From Comamonas denitrificans (GTDB taxonomy: Bacteria > Pseudomonadota > Gammaproteobacteria > Burkholderiales > Burkholderiaceae_C): DNA of 64,000 nt. Shown piece after piece: positions 1 through 11,519 of this stretch. Each line of letters begins with the position of its first letter. The stretch's first letter is position 1. The stretch is taken from positions 1 to 64,000 of the forward strand of contig NZ_JAFNME010000010.1 in assembly GCF_017368815.1 (NCBI RefSeq). Reading direction: 5' to 3'. The notes below the pieces were generated by a model. The model was given only the letters and a program-made list of their open reading frames with translations. It was not told the origin of the DNA and searched no databases. The translations under genes were made by a program, and so were the position numbers.

Positions 1-1606
1 GGGCATCGGTGGGGGGCTGGAATTCAAACCGGCTGCTCGCGCCGCCTTCGTAATCCGGCCCTTCGCTGCGGGGGGGGCGGTTGTGGCTGCTGCTGGTGCT
101 AGTGCGGGGAGGGCGGCTTTCTCGCATCGGTGCCAAGCCTTCGCCCGGGCGTGTGCTGCTGCGGCCTGGGCGCTGGCGCGAGCGGTTGTAGCCTTGGCCG
201 CCACGGCGTGGGCCCGTGTCCCCTGGGGTGGCGCTGCCCTGGTCGGGGTGGCCTTCGCCACTGGCTTGGGCGGCGGCTTCGGCCACCGGTTTGCGGCCAC
301 CACGGCCACCGCCTCGGTTGGGTTGGGCGGTTTTAGTGCTGCGGATGCGCTCCATCATCTCTTGGCGCGCGGCTTTGGCCGCTGCCTGCATGACTTCCCG
401 GCTGGGGGGCTTGCCAGCACCGCCCCAAATGGTTTGGCGGCCCATGGCGATGGGCTCGGCTTTTTCACCCTCTTCAGGGCCAAAGTCGGGCAGCACCTGC
501 ACGGGGATTTCTTGCTTGGTGAAGCGCTCGATTTCCATCATGAAACCTTCTTCGTCCAGGCACACCAAGCTGACGGCGTGGCCTTCGCGCCCCGCACGGC
601 CCGTGCGGCCAATGCGGTGTACGTAGTCTTCTGGAACGTTCGGGATTTCGTAGTTCACGACGTGCGGCAGCTCGTCAATATCAATGCCGCGTGCTGCAAT
701 ATCAGTAGCTACCAAAGCACGTAGCTCGCCAGTTTTAAAGCCTGCTAGCGCTTGAGTGCGCGCGCTTTGGCTTTTGTTGCCATGCAAAGCCATAGCGGTG
801 ACACCGTGCTTGGTCAGGTATTCAGCCACATGGTTGGCGCCAAATTTGGTGCGGGTAAAGACCAGCACTTGGCTCCAGTTGTGTTCTTGGATGATGTGCA
901 GCAGGGCTTCTTTTTTCTTGCGGCGGCCAACGGGGTGGATGATCTGGGTGATGCGCTGCACGGTGGTGTTGCGCGGTGTCACTTGGATGCTTTGCGGGTT
1001 TTTCAGCAAGGTGCCCGCCAGCTCGCGGATGTCGTCGCTGAAGGTGGCCGAAAACAGCAGGCTTTGCTTGTCTTTGGGCACCAGGGCCAGGATTTTTTTC
1101 ACATCGTGAATAAAACCCATGTCCAGCATGCGGTCAGCCTCATCGAGCACCAGCACTTCCACGTGGGACAAATCCAGCAGGCCTTGCTGCTGCAAATCGA
1201 GCAAGCGCCCCGGCGTGGCGACCAGGATGTCGATGCCTTTGCGGATACGGTCGATTTGTGGCTTCATGCCCACGCCGCCGAAGATGACGGTCGATTTGAC
1301 GGGCAGATGTTGGGCGTAGGAGCGCAGGTTGTCCTCAATCTGCGCGGCCAATTCGCGCGTGGGGCTCAAGATCAGCGCACGGATGCCGCCAGCGGGTTTT
1401 TGCGTGCCGCCTTGGGTTAGGCGGTGCAGGATGGGCAGCGAAAACGCCGCCGTTTTCCCGGTGCCGGTTTGGGCACCAGCGAGCAAGTCGTGACCGGCCA
1501 AAACGGCGGGGATGGCTTGTTCTTGAATCGGGGTGGGGGTGGTGTAGCCCTGCTCGTGTACGGCTTGGACGATGGCCGGAGCCAAGTTCAGTTCTTCAAA
1601 TGTCAT
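1..1606 (-). CDS. rhlE: DEAD-box ATP-dependent RNA helicase RhlE, C-terminus beyond window
   Basis: RNA helicase of the RhlE group, which unwinds RNA in ribosome maturation and mRNA decay. Reading from the ATG at 1606, the protein shows the Q motif ([12 protein letters not shown]), motif I AQTGTGKT, motif II DEAD (VLDEADRML), motif III SAT and motif [12 protein letters not shown]. These are followed by a long Arg/Gly/Pro-rich basic tail typical of beta-proteobacterial RhlE. About 535 residues are present and the frame is still open at position 1, so the C-terminus is missing. The gene is divergent from ettA across a gap of about 300 bp. The family call is firm; assigning RhlE rather than another DEAD-box paralogue rests on motif spacing and the basic tail. 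Confidence 0.93.
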   Translation of the reverse strand, partial: MTFEELNLAPAIVQAVHEQGYTTPTPIQEQAIPAVLAGHDLLAGAQTGTGKTAAFSLPILHRLTQGGTQKPAGGIRALILSPTRELAAQIEDNLRSYAQHLPVKSTVIFGGVGMKPQIDRIRKGIDILVATPGRLLDLQQQGLLDLSHVEVLVLDEADRMLDMGFIHDVKKILALVPKDKQSLLFSATFSDDIRELAGTLLKNPQSIQVTPRNTTVQRITQIIHPVGRRKKKEALLHIIQEHNWSQVLVFTRTKFGANHVAEYLTKHGVTAMALHGNKSQSARTQALAGFKTGELRALVATDIAARGIDIDELPHVVNYEIPNVPEDYVHRIGRTGRAGREGHAVSLVCLDEEGFMMEIERFTKQEIPVQVLPDFGPEEGEKAEPIAMGRQTIWGGAGKPPSREVMQAAAKAARQEMMERIRSTKTAQPNRGGGRGGRKPVAEAAAQASGEGHPDQGSATPGDTGPRRGGQGYNRSRQRPGRSSTRPGEGLAPMRESRPPRTSTSSSHNRPPRSEGPDYEGGASSRFEFQPPTDA

Positions 1607-1904
1607 TGTTGTGGCAATACGCCCATCCTGGGCGTTGGGGTTAGGTGCTTGTTTTCAAAATTTACTCACCTTGCAGGGCCGCCCCTTGCGGGCAGCCGGG
1701 CCAGTCTCTAGGTGAATGGGCTGACCTTGGTTTTAAAGACGGTCGCAGTGCGTGGGTAGGCGCTGGAAGGCTTCGCAAAAAGGCCAAAGTCCAGGGTAAC
1801 TGGATCCCTGGGTAGCCGATATTGTCGCATGCGTTGATAATTGCGGGTTGGTTGCTGCAAAAAGACAGCACATTAATTGCAAAAATTTCTTATTTGAAAG
1901 ACCC
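1607..1904. other. Divergent intergenic region between rhlE and ettA
   Basis: About 300 bp separate the two divergent start codons, so it should hold both promoters. I see GC-rich stretches at 1672-1700, then an AT-richer stretch at 1840-1900 just before ettA. I cannot pick out a convincing promoter pair or a small gene. A 69-codon minus-strand frame at 1662-1871 has no ribosome site or recognisable content. Confidence 0.4.
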
Positions 1905-3566
1905 ATGGCTCAATACGTTTTCTCGATGAATCACTTGACCAAGACGGTGCCGCCCAAGCGCCAGATCTTGAAAGATATCTCTTTGTCGTTCTTTCCCGGG
2001 GCCAAAATCGGTGTGCTGGGCCTGAATGGTTCGGGTAAATCTTCGCTCTTGAAGATCATGGCGGGCGTGGACAAGGAATTCGAGGGCGAAGCCATTCCCA
2101 TGGCGGGGCTGTCGATTGGTTACCTGCCCCAAGAGCCCCAGCTCAACCCCGAGCACACGGTGCGCGAAGCGGTGGAAGAGGCCATGGCCGAGGTGAACAA
2201 GGCCAAGGCCCGCCTCGAAGAGGTGTATGCCGCGTATGCCGAAGAAGATGCCGACTTTGATGCCCTGGCGGCCGAGCAAGGCGAGTTGGAGGCCATCATT
2301 GCTGCCGCAGGCACAGACAGTGAGCACCAATTAGAGATTGCCGCCGATGCCTTGCGCCTGCCCCCTTGGGATGCGGTGGTGGGCAAACTCTCGGGCGGTG
2401 AAAAGCGCCGCGTGGCGCTGTGCAAGTTGCTGCTGTCCAAGCCCGATATGCTGCTGCTGGACGAGCCGACCAACCACTTGGACGCTGAATCGGTCGATTG
2501 GCTGGAGCAGTTCTTGCACCGCTTTACCGGCACCGTGGTGGCCATTACCCACGATCGCTATTTCCTGGATAACGCGGCTGAGTGGATTTTGGAGCTGGAC
2601 CGTGGCCATGGCATTCCCTACAAGGGCAATTATTCCGACTGGCTGCTGCAAAAAGGCAACCGCCTGGAGCAAGAGCAAAAAGGGGAAGAGGCCCGCGCCA
2701 AAGCCTTGAAAAAAGAGCTGGAATGGGTGCGCCAAAATGCCAAAGGTCGCCAGACAAAATCCAAAGCCCGCATTGCCCGTTTTGAAGAGCTGAGCGATTA
2801 CGAATACCAAAAACGCAATGAAACCCAGGAAATCTTTATTCCTGTGGCCGAGCGTTTGGGCAGCAAGGTGATCGAATTTAAAAACGTCTCCAAAGCCTTT
2901 GGCGACCGTTTGTTGATTGACAACCTGTCGATGAACGTGCCCGCTGGGGCCATCGTCGGCATCATCGGCCCCAACGGCGCGGGTAAATCCACGCTGTTCA
3001 AGCTGATTGCGGGCAAAGAGCAGCCCGATAGCGGCACGGTGGAAATCGGTCAAACCGTGCAACTGGCCTATGTGGACCAGTCGCGTGACAGTCTCTCGAA
3101 CGATAAAACCGTGTGGGAAGATGTCTCGGGTGGCCTGGATATTTTGAACATCGGCAAATTCCAAATGGCCAGCCGCGCTTACTGCGGGCGCTTTAACTTC
3201 AGCGGTCAGGACCAGCAAAAGAAAGTTGGCAACCTCTCCGGCGGTGAGCGTGGTCGCCTGCACTTGGCGAAAACCTTGATTCAAGGCGGCAACGTGCTGC
3301 TGCTGGACGAGCCCTCCAACGACTTGGACGTGGAAACCCTGCGTGCCCTGGAGGATGCCCTGCTCGAATACGCCGGCACGGTGCTGGTTATCAGCCATGA
3401 CCGCTGGTTTTTGGACCGCATCGCCACCCACATCCTGGCCGCCGAGGGCGACTCGCAATGGGTGTTCTTTGACGGCAACTACCAAGAGTACGAGGCCGAC
3501 AAGAAACGCCGCCTGGGCGAAGAGGGCGCTGCGCCCAAGCGTTTCCGCTACAAGGCACTGAAATAA
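1905..3566 (+). CDS. ettA: Energy-dependent translational throttle protein EttA (ABC-F ATPase)
   Basis: ABC-F protein that binds the ribosomal E site and gates entry of 70S initiation complexes into elongation according to the ATP/ADP ratio. It is soluble and has no membrane domain. Two ATPase cassettes are visible: Walker A GLNGSGKSS, signature LSGGEKRRV and Walker B LLLDEPTNHLD; then GPNGAGKST, LSGGERGRL and LLLDEPSNDLD. The charged linker (KELEWVRQNAKGRQTKSKAR) is the P-site tRNA interaction motif that marks EttA. From the ATG at 1905 it is 553 residues, matching the usual 555. An upstream in-frame start at 1848 would add 19 residues not seen in the family. A hairpin terminator follows. 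Confidence 0.96.
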   Translation: MAQYVFSMNHLTKTVPPKRQILKDISLSFFPGAKIGVLGLNGSGKSSLLKIMAGVDKEFEGEAIPMAGLSIGYLPQEPQLNPEHTVREAVEEAMAEVNKAKARLEEVYAAYAEEDADFDALAAEQGELEAIIAAAGTDSEHQLEIAADALRLPPWDAVVGKLSGGEKRRVALCKLLLSKPDMLLLDEPTNHLDAESVDWLEQFLHRFTGTVVAITHDRYFLDNAAEWILELDRGHGIPYKGNYSDWLLQKGNRLEQEQKGEEARAKALKKELEWVRQNAKGRQTKSKARIARFEELSDYEYQKRNETQEIFIPVAERLGSKVIEFKNVSKAFGDRLLIDNLSMNVPAGAIVGIIGPNGAGKSTLFKLIAGKEQPDSGTVEIGQTVQLAYVDQSRDSLSNDKTVWEDVSGGLDILNIGKFQMASRAYCGRFNFSGQDQQKKVGNLSGGERGRLHLAKTLIQGGNVLLLDEPSNDLDVETLRALEDALLEYAGTVLVISHDRWFLDRIATHILAAEGDSQWVFFDGNYQEYEADKKRRLGEEGAAPKRFRYKALK

Positions 3567-3593
3567 GTCAGTGACTTTAATTGCATAGCAAGA

Positions 3594-3617
3594 GGCGTAC
3601 TGAGTACGCCTTTTTTT
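3594..3617 (+). terminator. Rho-independent terminator of ettA
   Basis: GGCGTAC (3594-3600) pairs with GTACGCC (3604-3610) and is followed by seven T residues. It lies 28 bases after the ettA stop codon. Confidence 0.88.
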
Positions 3618-3713
3618 ATTGAAAAACACCAAAAAATAGCAAAAATAAAGCGGTAGATGCTATTTATTATTCTCTTGTCAGTGCCGCTTGAACTGGGCAC
3701 AGTTCTGGGCACT

Positions 3714-4238
3714 ATGCGCTGCAAAATTTTTCTACCCCTGTTGTTGTTCACGGTTGTTACGGCCTTGCTGCCGGCGCAGGCCCAGGTGCAGCGCTGCACC
3801 GATGCCCGCACGGGCAAGGTGACGTACACCGACGGCAGTTGCAGCGCTGACCAGCGCAGCCAGGAGGTGGTGCCGGCCCTTTCACCGCAGGAAAAAGCCG
3901 CGCAAGAGCGCCAATACGAAGAGGCCCAAGCCCGCTGGCAGGTGGAGCAGGCCCGCACCCAGGCCCAGCGCCGATTAGAGGCGGAAAAAGCCGCAGCCCA
4001 AGCCGCCGCCGCAGCGGCGCGGCAGCCCCCGGTGCAAATCATTCAGCCGCCCGCCAATCCTGTTGCACCTGTGGTGGTGCCTTATCCGGTGTACCCCGGT
4101 TCGGTGGGGGCTTATCCCCCCCACCACCGCCCGCGGCCACCGCATGGCAGGCCCCCGCCGCCCGAGCCCGAAGTGCGCTGGCAGTGCAATGTGTTTCGGT
4201 GCTACGACGGCAAGGGCAATGTGCGGCCCCGGCCTTGA
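3714..4238 (+). CDS. DUF4124-domain exported protein
   Basis: Probable periplasmic or outer-surface protein of unknown role. The ATG at 3714 gives MRCKIFLPLLL, a clean signal peptide with a cleavage region near AQA. The DUF4124 segment follows (QRCTDARTGKVTYTDGSC), then an alanine/glutamate-rich helical stretch, probably coiled coil, then a Pro/His/Arg-rich tail with two late cysteines. An in-frame ATG at 3657 would put about 19 residues ahead of the signal peptide and is less likely. The 3' end overlaps the convergent SDR gene by 37 bp. DUF4124 proteins are common in beta- and gammaproteobacteria, and I know of no established function. Confidence 0.8.
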   Translation: MRCKIFLPLLLFTVVTALLPAQAQVQRCTDARTGKVTYTDGSCSADQRSQEVVPALSPQEKAAQERQYEEAQARWQVEQARTQAQRRLEAEKAAAQAAAAAARQPPVQIIQPPANPVAPVVVPYPVYPGSVGAYPPHHRPRPPHGRPPPPEPEVRWQCNVFRCYDGKGNVRPRP

Positions 4239-5194
4239 TCGGCGGTCGGCCCAAGGCCTGCCGCCAAGCCTTGCAACACATCGGGCCAGCGCAAACGCAT
4301 TCTGAGTTCTGTTTTTAAACGGCGATTGGAGAGGCGGCGCGATTCGCTCATAAAGCTCAAGCTCAGGGGCGAGAGCTGCTCTTGCGCCTGGCTGCGCGAG
4401 ATGCGCGGTGGGCGCGGCAGGCCGTACACATCGGCCGCCTGCTCAAAATAATCGCCCATGCGCAGCTGGCGGTCGTCGCACACGTTCATGGCCCGCAAGG
4501 GCCGAGCGCGAAACAGGGCCAGCAGGCAGGCCAGGGCCAAATCGTCGGCATGAATATGGTTGGTAAACACATCGTCGGCCGCGGCCAAGATGGGCAGGTT
4601 GTTGCGCAACCGCTCTTGGGGCGTGCCATGGGGACGATTGGGCGCATAAATGCCGGGGGCCCGCAAAACGCTCAGGCGCACGCGCCGGTGTTTCGCCCAG
4701 CGCTGCAATTGCGTTTCCGCATCCACACGCCGCTGGGCGCGGGCGGTGCTGGGGGCCACGGGGCGGGTTTCATCCACCCAAGCGCCGGCGCAATCGCCAT
4801 ACACCCCGGTGGTCGAGACATAGGCCAGCGCCTGGGGCGCTGAAGTTTGGCTCAGCGTCTGCAGCAGGGCGCGGGTGCGGGTGTCGTGCGGGCCGTGGCC
4901 CGGTGGCGGGGCCAGGTGCAGCACATAAGGGGCCAAACCGGCCAGGCGGCGCAGGCTGGCCGGGGCATCCAAGTTGCCCAACAAGGGGGTGATGCCCTGG
5001 GCTTGCAGCACGGCCTGGCTCTGTGGGTTGGAAGTTAGCGCCAGCACCCGCACCCCGCGATCGAGCAGCATGCGGGCGCAGCGCTGGCCCACATCGCCAC
5101 ACCCGACAATGAAGACGCGCAGGCGGCGAAATGGGGCCAGCGGCTGGGGGCGGATGCGTGGCGGGCGGGGGTATGGTTTTGCGTTTGTGGGCAC
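4202..5194 (-). CDS. Atypical short-chain dehydrogenase/NAD-dependent epimerase (YeeZ-like)
   Basis: NAD(P)-binding protein of the atypical SDR class. The N-terminal Rossmann motif VGCGDVGQRCARMLLDRG is at residues about 23-40, and YVSTTGVYGDC carries the Ser/Thr-Tyr pair of the active region. Length from the GTG at 5194 is 330 residues. That start is chosen because AGGAAAGG sits 7 bases upstream and because a longer frame would run back through the divergent ferredoxin-reductase gene. The substrate is unknown; E. coli YeeZ is the nearest named relative I can suggest. The gene is convergent with, and overlaps, the DUF4124 gene. Confidence 0.82.
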   Translation of the reverse strand: MPTNAKPYPRPPRIRPQPLAPFRRLRVFIVGCGDVGQRCARMLLDRGVRVLALTSNPQSQAVLQAQGITPLLGNLDAPASLRRLAGLAPYVLHLAPPPGHGPHDTRTRALLQTLSQTSAPQALAYVSTTGVYGDCAGAWVDETRPVAPSTARAQRRVDAETQLQRWAKHRRVRLSVLRAPGIYAPNRPHGTPQERLRNNLPILAAADDVFTNHIHADDLALACLLALFRARPLRAMNVCDDRQLRMGDYFEQAADVYGLPRPPRISRSQAQEQLSPLSLSFMSESRRLSNRRLKTELRMRLRWPDVLQGLAAGLGPTADQGRGRTLPLPS

Positions 5195-5251
5195 AATCCG
5201 GCCTTTCCTGGCGCGGGGCCAGTGCTGAAAATAAGGAAGGATAGCCAAGAT

Positions 5252-6292
5252 ATGAGCGCAGACAACGCTTGCCAAGTCACCATCCAGCCCAGTGGCCGCA
5301 GTTTTATGGTGCGCGAAGGCCAAACCATTTTGGCCGCTGCCATCGAGGCCGGGGTGGGCCTGCCCTATGGCTGCAAGGACGGGGCCTGCGGCTCGTGCAA
5401 GTGCCAAAAATTGAGCGGCAGCACCACGCATGGCAGCCATTCGGCCCATGCCTTGAGCGAGGAAGAGGCGCGCCACGATGTGATCTTGACCTGTCGTGCC
5501 ACCGCCCACAGCGATGTGGTGCTGGAGTCGCGCCAAGTGAGCTTGGAAGGCTTGCCGCCCATCAAGAAAATGCCCGTGCGGGTGCGCAGCCTTGCGCGTT
5601 TGAGCCCCGATGTCATGCAAGTGCAGCTGCAGCTGCCGGCCACCGAAAAATTTGTGTACTTTGCCGGGCAATACATTGAGTTTTTATTGCGCGACGGCAC
5701 CCGCCGGGCGTATTCCATGGCCAACGCACCGCACACCCAGGCCGACAACCCCGGCATGGAGCTGCACATTCGCCACATGCCCGGTGGCGTGTTCACCGAC
5801 CAGGTGTTTGGCGGGATGAAGGAAAAGGACATCCTGCGCGTCGAAGGCCCGTTTGGCAGCTTTTTCTTGCAGCCTAACAGCCAAAAGCCCTTGATTTTTA
5901 TCGCCTCTGGCACCGGTTTTGCCCCCATTCAAGCCATCTTGCAGCACTTGGAATACCTGGGCAGCCGCCGCCCGGTGATGCTGTATTGGGGGGGACGACG
6001 CCCGCACGATATTTACCGGGCCGACTGGATTCAGGCGCATCGCCTGCCGGGGGGCTTGAACTTTGTGCCCGTGGTTTCGGATGCGTTGCCTGAGGACGAT
6101 TGGCAGGGCCGCACAGGGTGGGTACACCAAGCCGTGCTGGATGATTTTGCGGATCTGGCCCCTTTCGAGGTGTACGCCTGCGGTGCCCCGGCGATGGTCG
6201 AGGCGGCGCGACACAGCTTTATCGCGACCCGCAATCTGCCTGCCGAAGCATTTTTTGCCGATGCCTTTACCAGCGCTGCCGATTCAGCGTAA
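5252..6292 (+). CDS. 2Fe-2S ferredoxin / FAD / NAD(P) oxidoreductase (CDP-6-deoxyglucoseen reductase-like)
   Basis: Single-chain electron-transfer flavoprotein moving electrons NAD(P)H to FAD to 2Fe-2S. An N-terminal plant-type ferredoxin domain shows CKDGACGSC plus a later cysteine in VILTCRA. Next come the FAD domain (RRAYSMANAP, GGVFTDQVF) and the nucleotide domain (FIASGTGFAPIQ, YACGAPAMVE). It is 346 residues from the ATG at 5252, which has AAGGAAGG 12 bases upstream. The order matches CDP-6-deoxy-delta-3,4-glucoseen reductase (AscD) and oxygenase reductases. No dideoxysugar genes or oxygenase lie nearby, so the physiological partner is unknown. Confidence 0.88.
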   Translation: MSADNACQVTIQPSGRSFMVREGQTILAAAIEAGVGLPYGCKDGACGSCKCQKLSGSTTHGSHSAHALSEEEARHDVILTCRATAHSDVVLESRQVSLEGLPPIKKMPVRVRSLARLSPDVMQVQLQLPATEKFVYFAGQYIEFLLRDGTRRAYSMANAPHTQADNPGMELHIRHMPGGVFTDQVFGGMKEKDILRVEGPFGSFFLQPNSQKPLIFIASGTGFAPIQAILQHLEYLGSRRPVMLYWGGRRPHDIYRADWIQAHRLPGGLNFVPVVSDALPEDDWQGRTGWVHQAVLDDFADLAPFEVYACGAPAMVEAARHSFIATRNLPAEAFFADAFTSAADSA

Positions 6293-6402
6293 TTGGCCGC
6301 CGCCATACCCACCCGGGAGGCGGACTTTCTTGCCCACGCCCCAGCAGCGTGGGCGTGGCTGCTCTTAAATGGCGGTTTTTTTGACCTTGAAGGAGTGTTT
6401 TC

Positions 6403-6891
6403 ATGCCGCCGTCTGTGTCCCGTTGTGCTTACCAGTTGCATGTGCAGTTGCAAGGCACAACCCCTGCCGTCTGGCGGCGCTTGGTCGTGGCAGAGCGCAC
6501 TTCTTTGGCGCAACTGCACCGCATCGTGCAAACCGTTTTGGGCTGGCACCAGCCCCAGCCGTATTGCTTTGAAATTGCGGGCCAGCGCTACGGCCAGCCC
6601 AACCCGGATGACCCCAACGACCCCACCATGGATGCCCGCCGCTACACCCTGGGGCAATTGCAGCAGCATGGCCCCGTGCCCATGGCGCACAGTGTTGGCG
6701 GTGGCGAGGGCGTTGCACTGCTGCGCATTCGGGTGGAGGCGGTGCAACCGCTGACGGCATTGCTTGTCATCCCCGATTGCCTGGATGGCCGCCACCAGCC
6801 CGATGGCAGCGCGTTTGATATAGCCGCAGCCCGTTTGCGCGTGCAGGCTTTGCAGGCCCAGCCGCAAAAAGCGGGTGAATGCCTGATTTAA
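6403..6891 (+). CDS. Plasmid pRiA4b ORF-3 family protein
   Basis: A 162-residue protein with the pRiA4b ORF-3-like fold signature: an opening beta strand (YQLHVQLQGTTPAVWRRLVV), then LAQLHRIVQTVLGW, then YCFEIAGQRYGQP. A good ribosome site (GAAGGAG) precedes the ATG. The family occurs on plasmids and chromosomes and its biochemical role is not established; some members sit beside transposase or recombinase genes. None is adjacent here. A GCCCACGC/GCGTGGGC inverted repeat without a T-run (6332-6354) lies just upstream. Confidence 0.85.
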   Translation: MPPSVSRCAYQLHVQLQGTTPAVWRRLVVAERTSLAQLHRIVQTVLGWHQPQPYCFEIAGQRYGQPNPDDPNDPTMDARRYTLGQLQQHGPVPMAHSVGGGEGVALLRIRVEAVQPLTALLVIPDCLDGRHQPDGSAFDIAAARLRVQALQAQPQKAGECLI

Positions 6892-6898
6892 AAATAAA

Positions 6899-6974
6899 AG
6901 CTGTTTGCGCTTAATTTAAAACGTTTTCAAGGCAATTTTGCTTTGAATCGCTTATTAAATCAGCGCAAACAGCT
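6899..6974. repeat. Dispersed palindromic repeat, copy A
   Basis: Perfect 13-bp arms AGCTGTTTGCGCT (6899-6911) and AGCGCAAACAGCT (6962-6974) lie around a 50-bp AT-rich centre. They sit between convergent genes. It is one of several related palindromes in gaps of this window (19309, 45904, 49946, 57878). Confidence 0.85.
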
Positions 6975-7004
6975 ATTGTTTTTATGAGGTGGTGTGCAGC
7001 CGCT

Positions 7005-7664
7005 TTAGCGGGCCGCAGCCACCAACCGCTGGCGCGGCAGCAGTTTGAGCAAGGTTTTGAGCAAGGCACCGTACAGCGGCACAAACACCGCCAGGCTCAC
7101 CAGCAGCTTGATCACGTAATCGACCAGGGCAATCTCCATCCAGTTGGCCGCCATAAACGGGTTGGAGCTGCGCCAGAACGCCACGCTGAAAAACATCAGC
7201 GTATCGGCCGCCTGACCAACAATGCCCGAGGCGGCCGGCGCAATCCACCACTGGGGCCATTGGCGCAGGCGGTCAAACACCTGAATATCGAGCAGCTGCC
7301 CCAGCACATAAGCCATAAAGCTGGCCAAGGAAATGCGGAACACAAAGGCGTTGAAGGTGGCCAAGCTCTCCCAGCCGGCAAACGCGCCATCGTGAAACAG
7401 CACCGAGACGATGTAGGAGGCGACCAGTGCGGGCAGCATGACCCGGGCAATGACGATTCTGGCGGCCGGTTTGCCAATCAGGCGCACCGTTAAATCGGTG
7501 GCCAAAAAGATAAACGGAAAGCTGAATGCGCCCCACGTGGTATGCCAGCCCCATAGGGTAATGGGCAGTTGCACCAGGTAGTTGCTGGCAATGATGAGGG
7601 TGATGTGAAAGGCGATCAGGGCCACGAGCGCGTTGCGCTGGGCCGTTGCCGGGAGCTCAAACAT
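7005..7664 (-). CDS. yhhQ: Queuosine precursor (7-cyano-7-deazaguanine) transporter
   Basis: Integral inner-membrane protein of the YhhQ/COG1738 family, which imports preQ0/preQ1 for queuosine tRNA modification. About six hydrophobic segments are visible along 219 residues. Family-like stretches include ITLIIASNYLVQLP near the N-terminus, VLGQLLDIQVFDRLR, and SGIVGQAADTLMFFSVAF. The ATG at 7664 has AAGGA 7 bases before it; an upstream start would add 17 residues without support. It lies downstream of ppsR on the same strand with an 88-bp gap. I looked for a preQ1 riboswitch in that gap and could not establish one. Confidence 0.88.
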   Translation of the reverse strand: MFELPATAQRNALVALIAFHITLIIASNYLVQLPITLWGWHTTWGAFSFPFIFLATDLTVRLIGKPAARIVIARVMLPALVASYIVSVLFHDGAFAGWESLATFNAFVFRISLASFMAYVLGQLLDIQVFDRLRQWPQWWIAPAASGIVGQAADTLMFFSVAFWRSSNPFMAANWMEIALVDYVIKLLVSLAVFVPLYGALLKTLLKLLPRQRLVAAAR

Positions 7665-7752
7665 AAAAGTCCTTTTTGGGCAAAGCAAGCATGGGGGTGA
7701 GGGAACCCATGGCACCGGCCCCCGATGGGCCCGTGCGAAGAGGGGCGCAAGT

Positions 7753-8586
7753 TTAACCGTGCAAATTCACCCCCAGGCGCTGGGGCAGCACTTGCTGCAG
7801 CACGGTGGTGGAGATCTCTTCAATCGATTTGTGCGTGCTCGAGAGCCACTGCACCCCGGCGCGGCGCATCATGGCCTCGGCCTCGGCCACCTCGTGGCGG
7901 CAATTTTGCAAGCTGGCGTAGCGCGAATTGGGGCGGCGCTCGTTGCGAATATCGGACAGGCGCTGGGGGTCAATCGTTAGGCCAAACAGCTTTTTACGGA
8001 TCGGCTCCAGCGCCGGGGGCAGCTGCTTGCGATCAAAATCTTCAGGAATCAGCGGGTAGTTGGCCACTTTTAGGCCAAATTGCATCGCCAGGTACAGGCT
8101 GGTGGGGGTCTTGCCCGAGCGGCTCACGCCAATCAGCACCACATCGGCACCCGACAGGTCGGCGTGTGTCTGCCCATCGTCGTGCGCCAGGGTGTAGTTG
8201 ATGGCCTCCATGCGGTTGAGGTATTCCTTGCTCTGGCTGATATCGCTAAAGCGCCCGACGCGGTGCTGGCTTTTCAGGCCCAGCTCATCTTCCAGCGGCT
8301 GCACAAAGGTGCCAAACATGTCCATGAGCAAACCCTTGCAGTGCTGGGTGATCACGGCCACCACGTCTGGATTGACCAGGGTGCTGAAAACGATGGGGTT
8401 TTTTCCCTCCACTTCACCACTGTGATTGATTTGGCGCACCGCTTGGTGGGCTTTATCGACGGTATCGACAAAGGGAATGCGCACGATGCGGGGGGTGATA
8501 TCAAATTGCGCCATCAACGCGGTGCCAAAGGTCTCGGCGGTGATGCCCGTGCCGTCCGAAATCACAAAAACCGTGCGTGTATGCAT
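7753..8586 (-). CDS. ppsR: Phosphoenolpyruvate synthase regulatory protein (kinase/pyrophosphorylase)
   Basis: Bifunctional DUF299 enzyme that inactivates PEP synthase by ADP-dependent phosphorylation of a threonine and reactivates it by Pi-dependent pyrophosphorolysis. The 277-residue protein begins [16 protein letters not shown], carries the P-loop [16 protein letters not shown] near residues 152-167, and has the conserved [12 protein letters not shown] and [12 protein letters not shown] segments. It is divergent from ppsA, its target, with a 183-bp gap that should contain both promoters. This pairing is the usual proteobacterial arrangement and strongly supports both calls. Confidence 0.96.
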   Translation of the reverse strand: MHTRTVFVISDGTGITAETFGTALMAQFDITPRIVRIPFVDTVDKAHQAVRQINHSGEVEGKNPIVFSTLVNPDVVAVITQHCKGLLMDMFGTFVQPLEDELGLKSQHRVGRFSDISQSKEYLNRMEAINYTLAHDDGQTHADLSGADVVLIGVSRSGKTPTSLYLAMQFGLKVANYPLIPEDFDRKQLPPALEPIRKKLFGLTIDPQRLSDIRNERRPNSRYASLQNCRHEVAEAEAMMRRAGVQWLSSTHKSIEEISTTVLQQVLPQRLGVNLHG

Positions 8587-8769
8587 ACACTTGCCTCTCC
8601 AGTGGGGTCAGAAACTGCCGGATTTGGCCATTGTTTTGGCTGCCCGGCCCTACAATCGCCGATTATTTGTCAGATTCCTGCCTCTGCCCGATGAAGTCCC
8701 ACAACGAAAACCAAGCAAAGTGACTTGCACCGCGCAGACGCTGCCGATTTTTTAACTTTGGAGTTTGTT

Positions 8770-11160
<2,391 letters not shown>

Positions 11161-11180
11161 GGCCGACTGCGCAGCCCGCC

Positions 11181-11519
11181 ATGCCCGAGCAAGTTTCTGC
11201 CCAGCATGACGAGGCGGCCGCTGTGGCAGTCGAGGTTTTCCCCCCCGACTTGCACGACACCCACCACCTTTGGCTCAAAGCATCGTTGCTGACAGTCTGG
11301 GTGGTGGTCACGTTTGGGGGGGCGTATTTTGCCCGTGTCCTGCAAAAAGGAGGGGGGCAATGGGGCTATTGGATGGCAGCCCAAGGCTCGGTGTTGGTCT
11401 TTTTGGCCATTGTGGTGTTCTACTCGTGGGCCATGGCACGGTTTGAGCGGCGTGATGCCCAAGCGACCGATCCTGGCCCACCCCCTTTGGAAGATGGGGC
11501 TGATGACACAGCCCTCTGA
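11181..11519 (+). CDS. DUF4212 small subunit of sodium:solute symporter
   Basis: A 112-residue membrane protein with two hydrophobic segments, LTVWVVVTFGGAYFARVL and MAAQGSVLVFLAIVVFYSWAM, separated by a GYWMAAQGS turn. This matches the DUF4212 family, which is nearly always encoded just ahead of a VC_2705-type Na+/solute symporter. The symporter start at 11503 lies inside this gene, so the two are probably translationally coupled. The start at 11181, 20 bases after the ppsA stop, gives an N-terminus of normal length. Confidence 0.85.
   Translation: MPEQVSAQHDEAAAVAVEVFPPDLHDTHHLWLKASLLTVWVVVTFGGAYFARVLQKGGGQWGYWMAAQGSVLVFLAIVVFYSWAMARFERRDAQATDPGPPPLEDGADDTAL

Noticed and set aside
1662-1871. 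Small minus-strand gene between rhlE and ettA
   Set aside because: No ribosome site, low-complexity content, and it overlaps the likely promoter region of both divergent genes.
6332-6354. Terminator upstream of the pRiA4b ORF-3 gene
   Set aside because: The GCCCACGC/GCGTGGGC hairpin has no T-run on either strand, so I do not call it a terminator, although it may slow transcription.
7665-7752. Possible preQ1 riboswitch ahead of yhhQ
   Set aside because: The gap has short GC-rich stretches but neither the class I nor class II preQ1 pattern could be recognised by eye.
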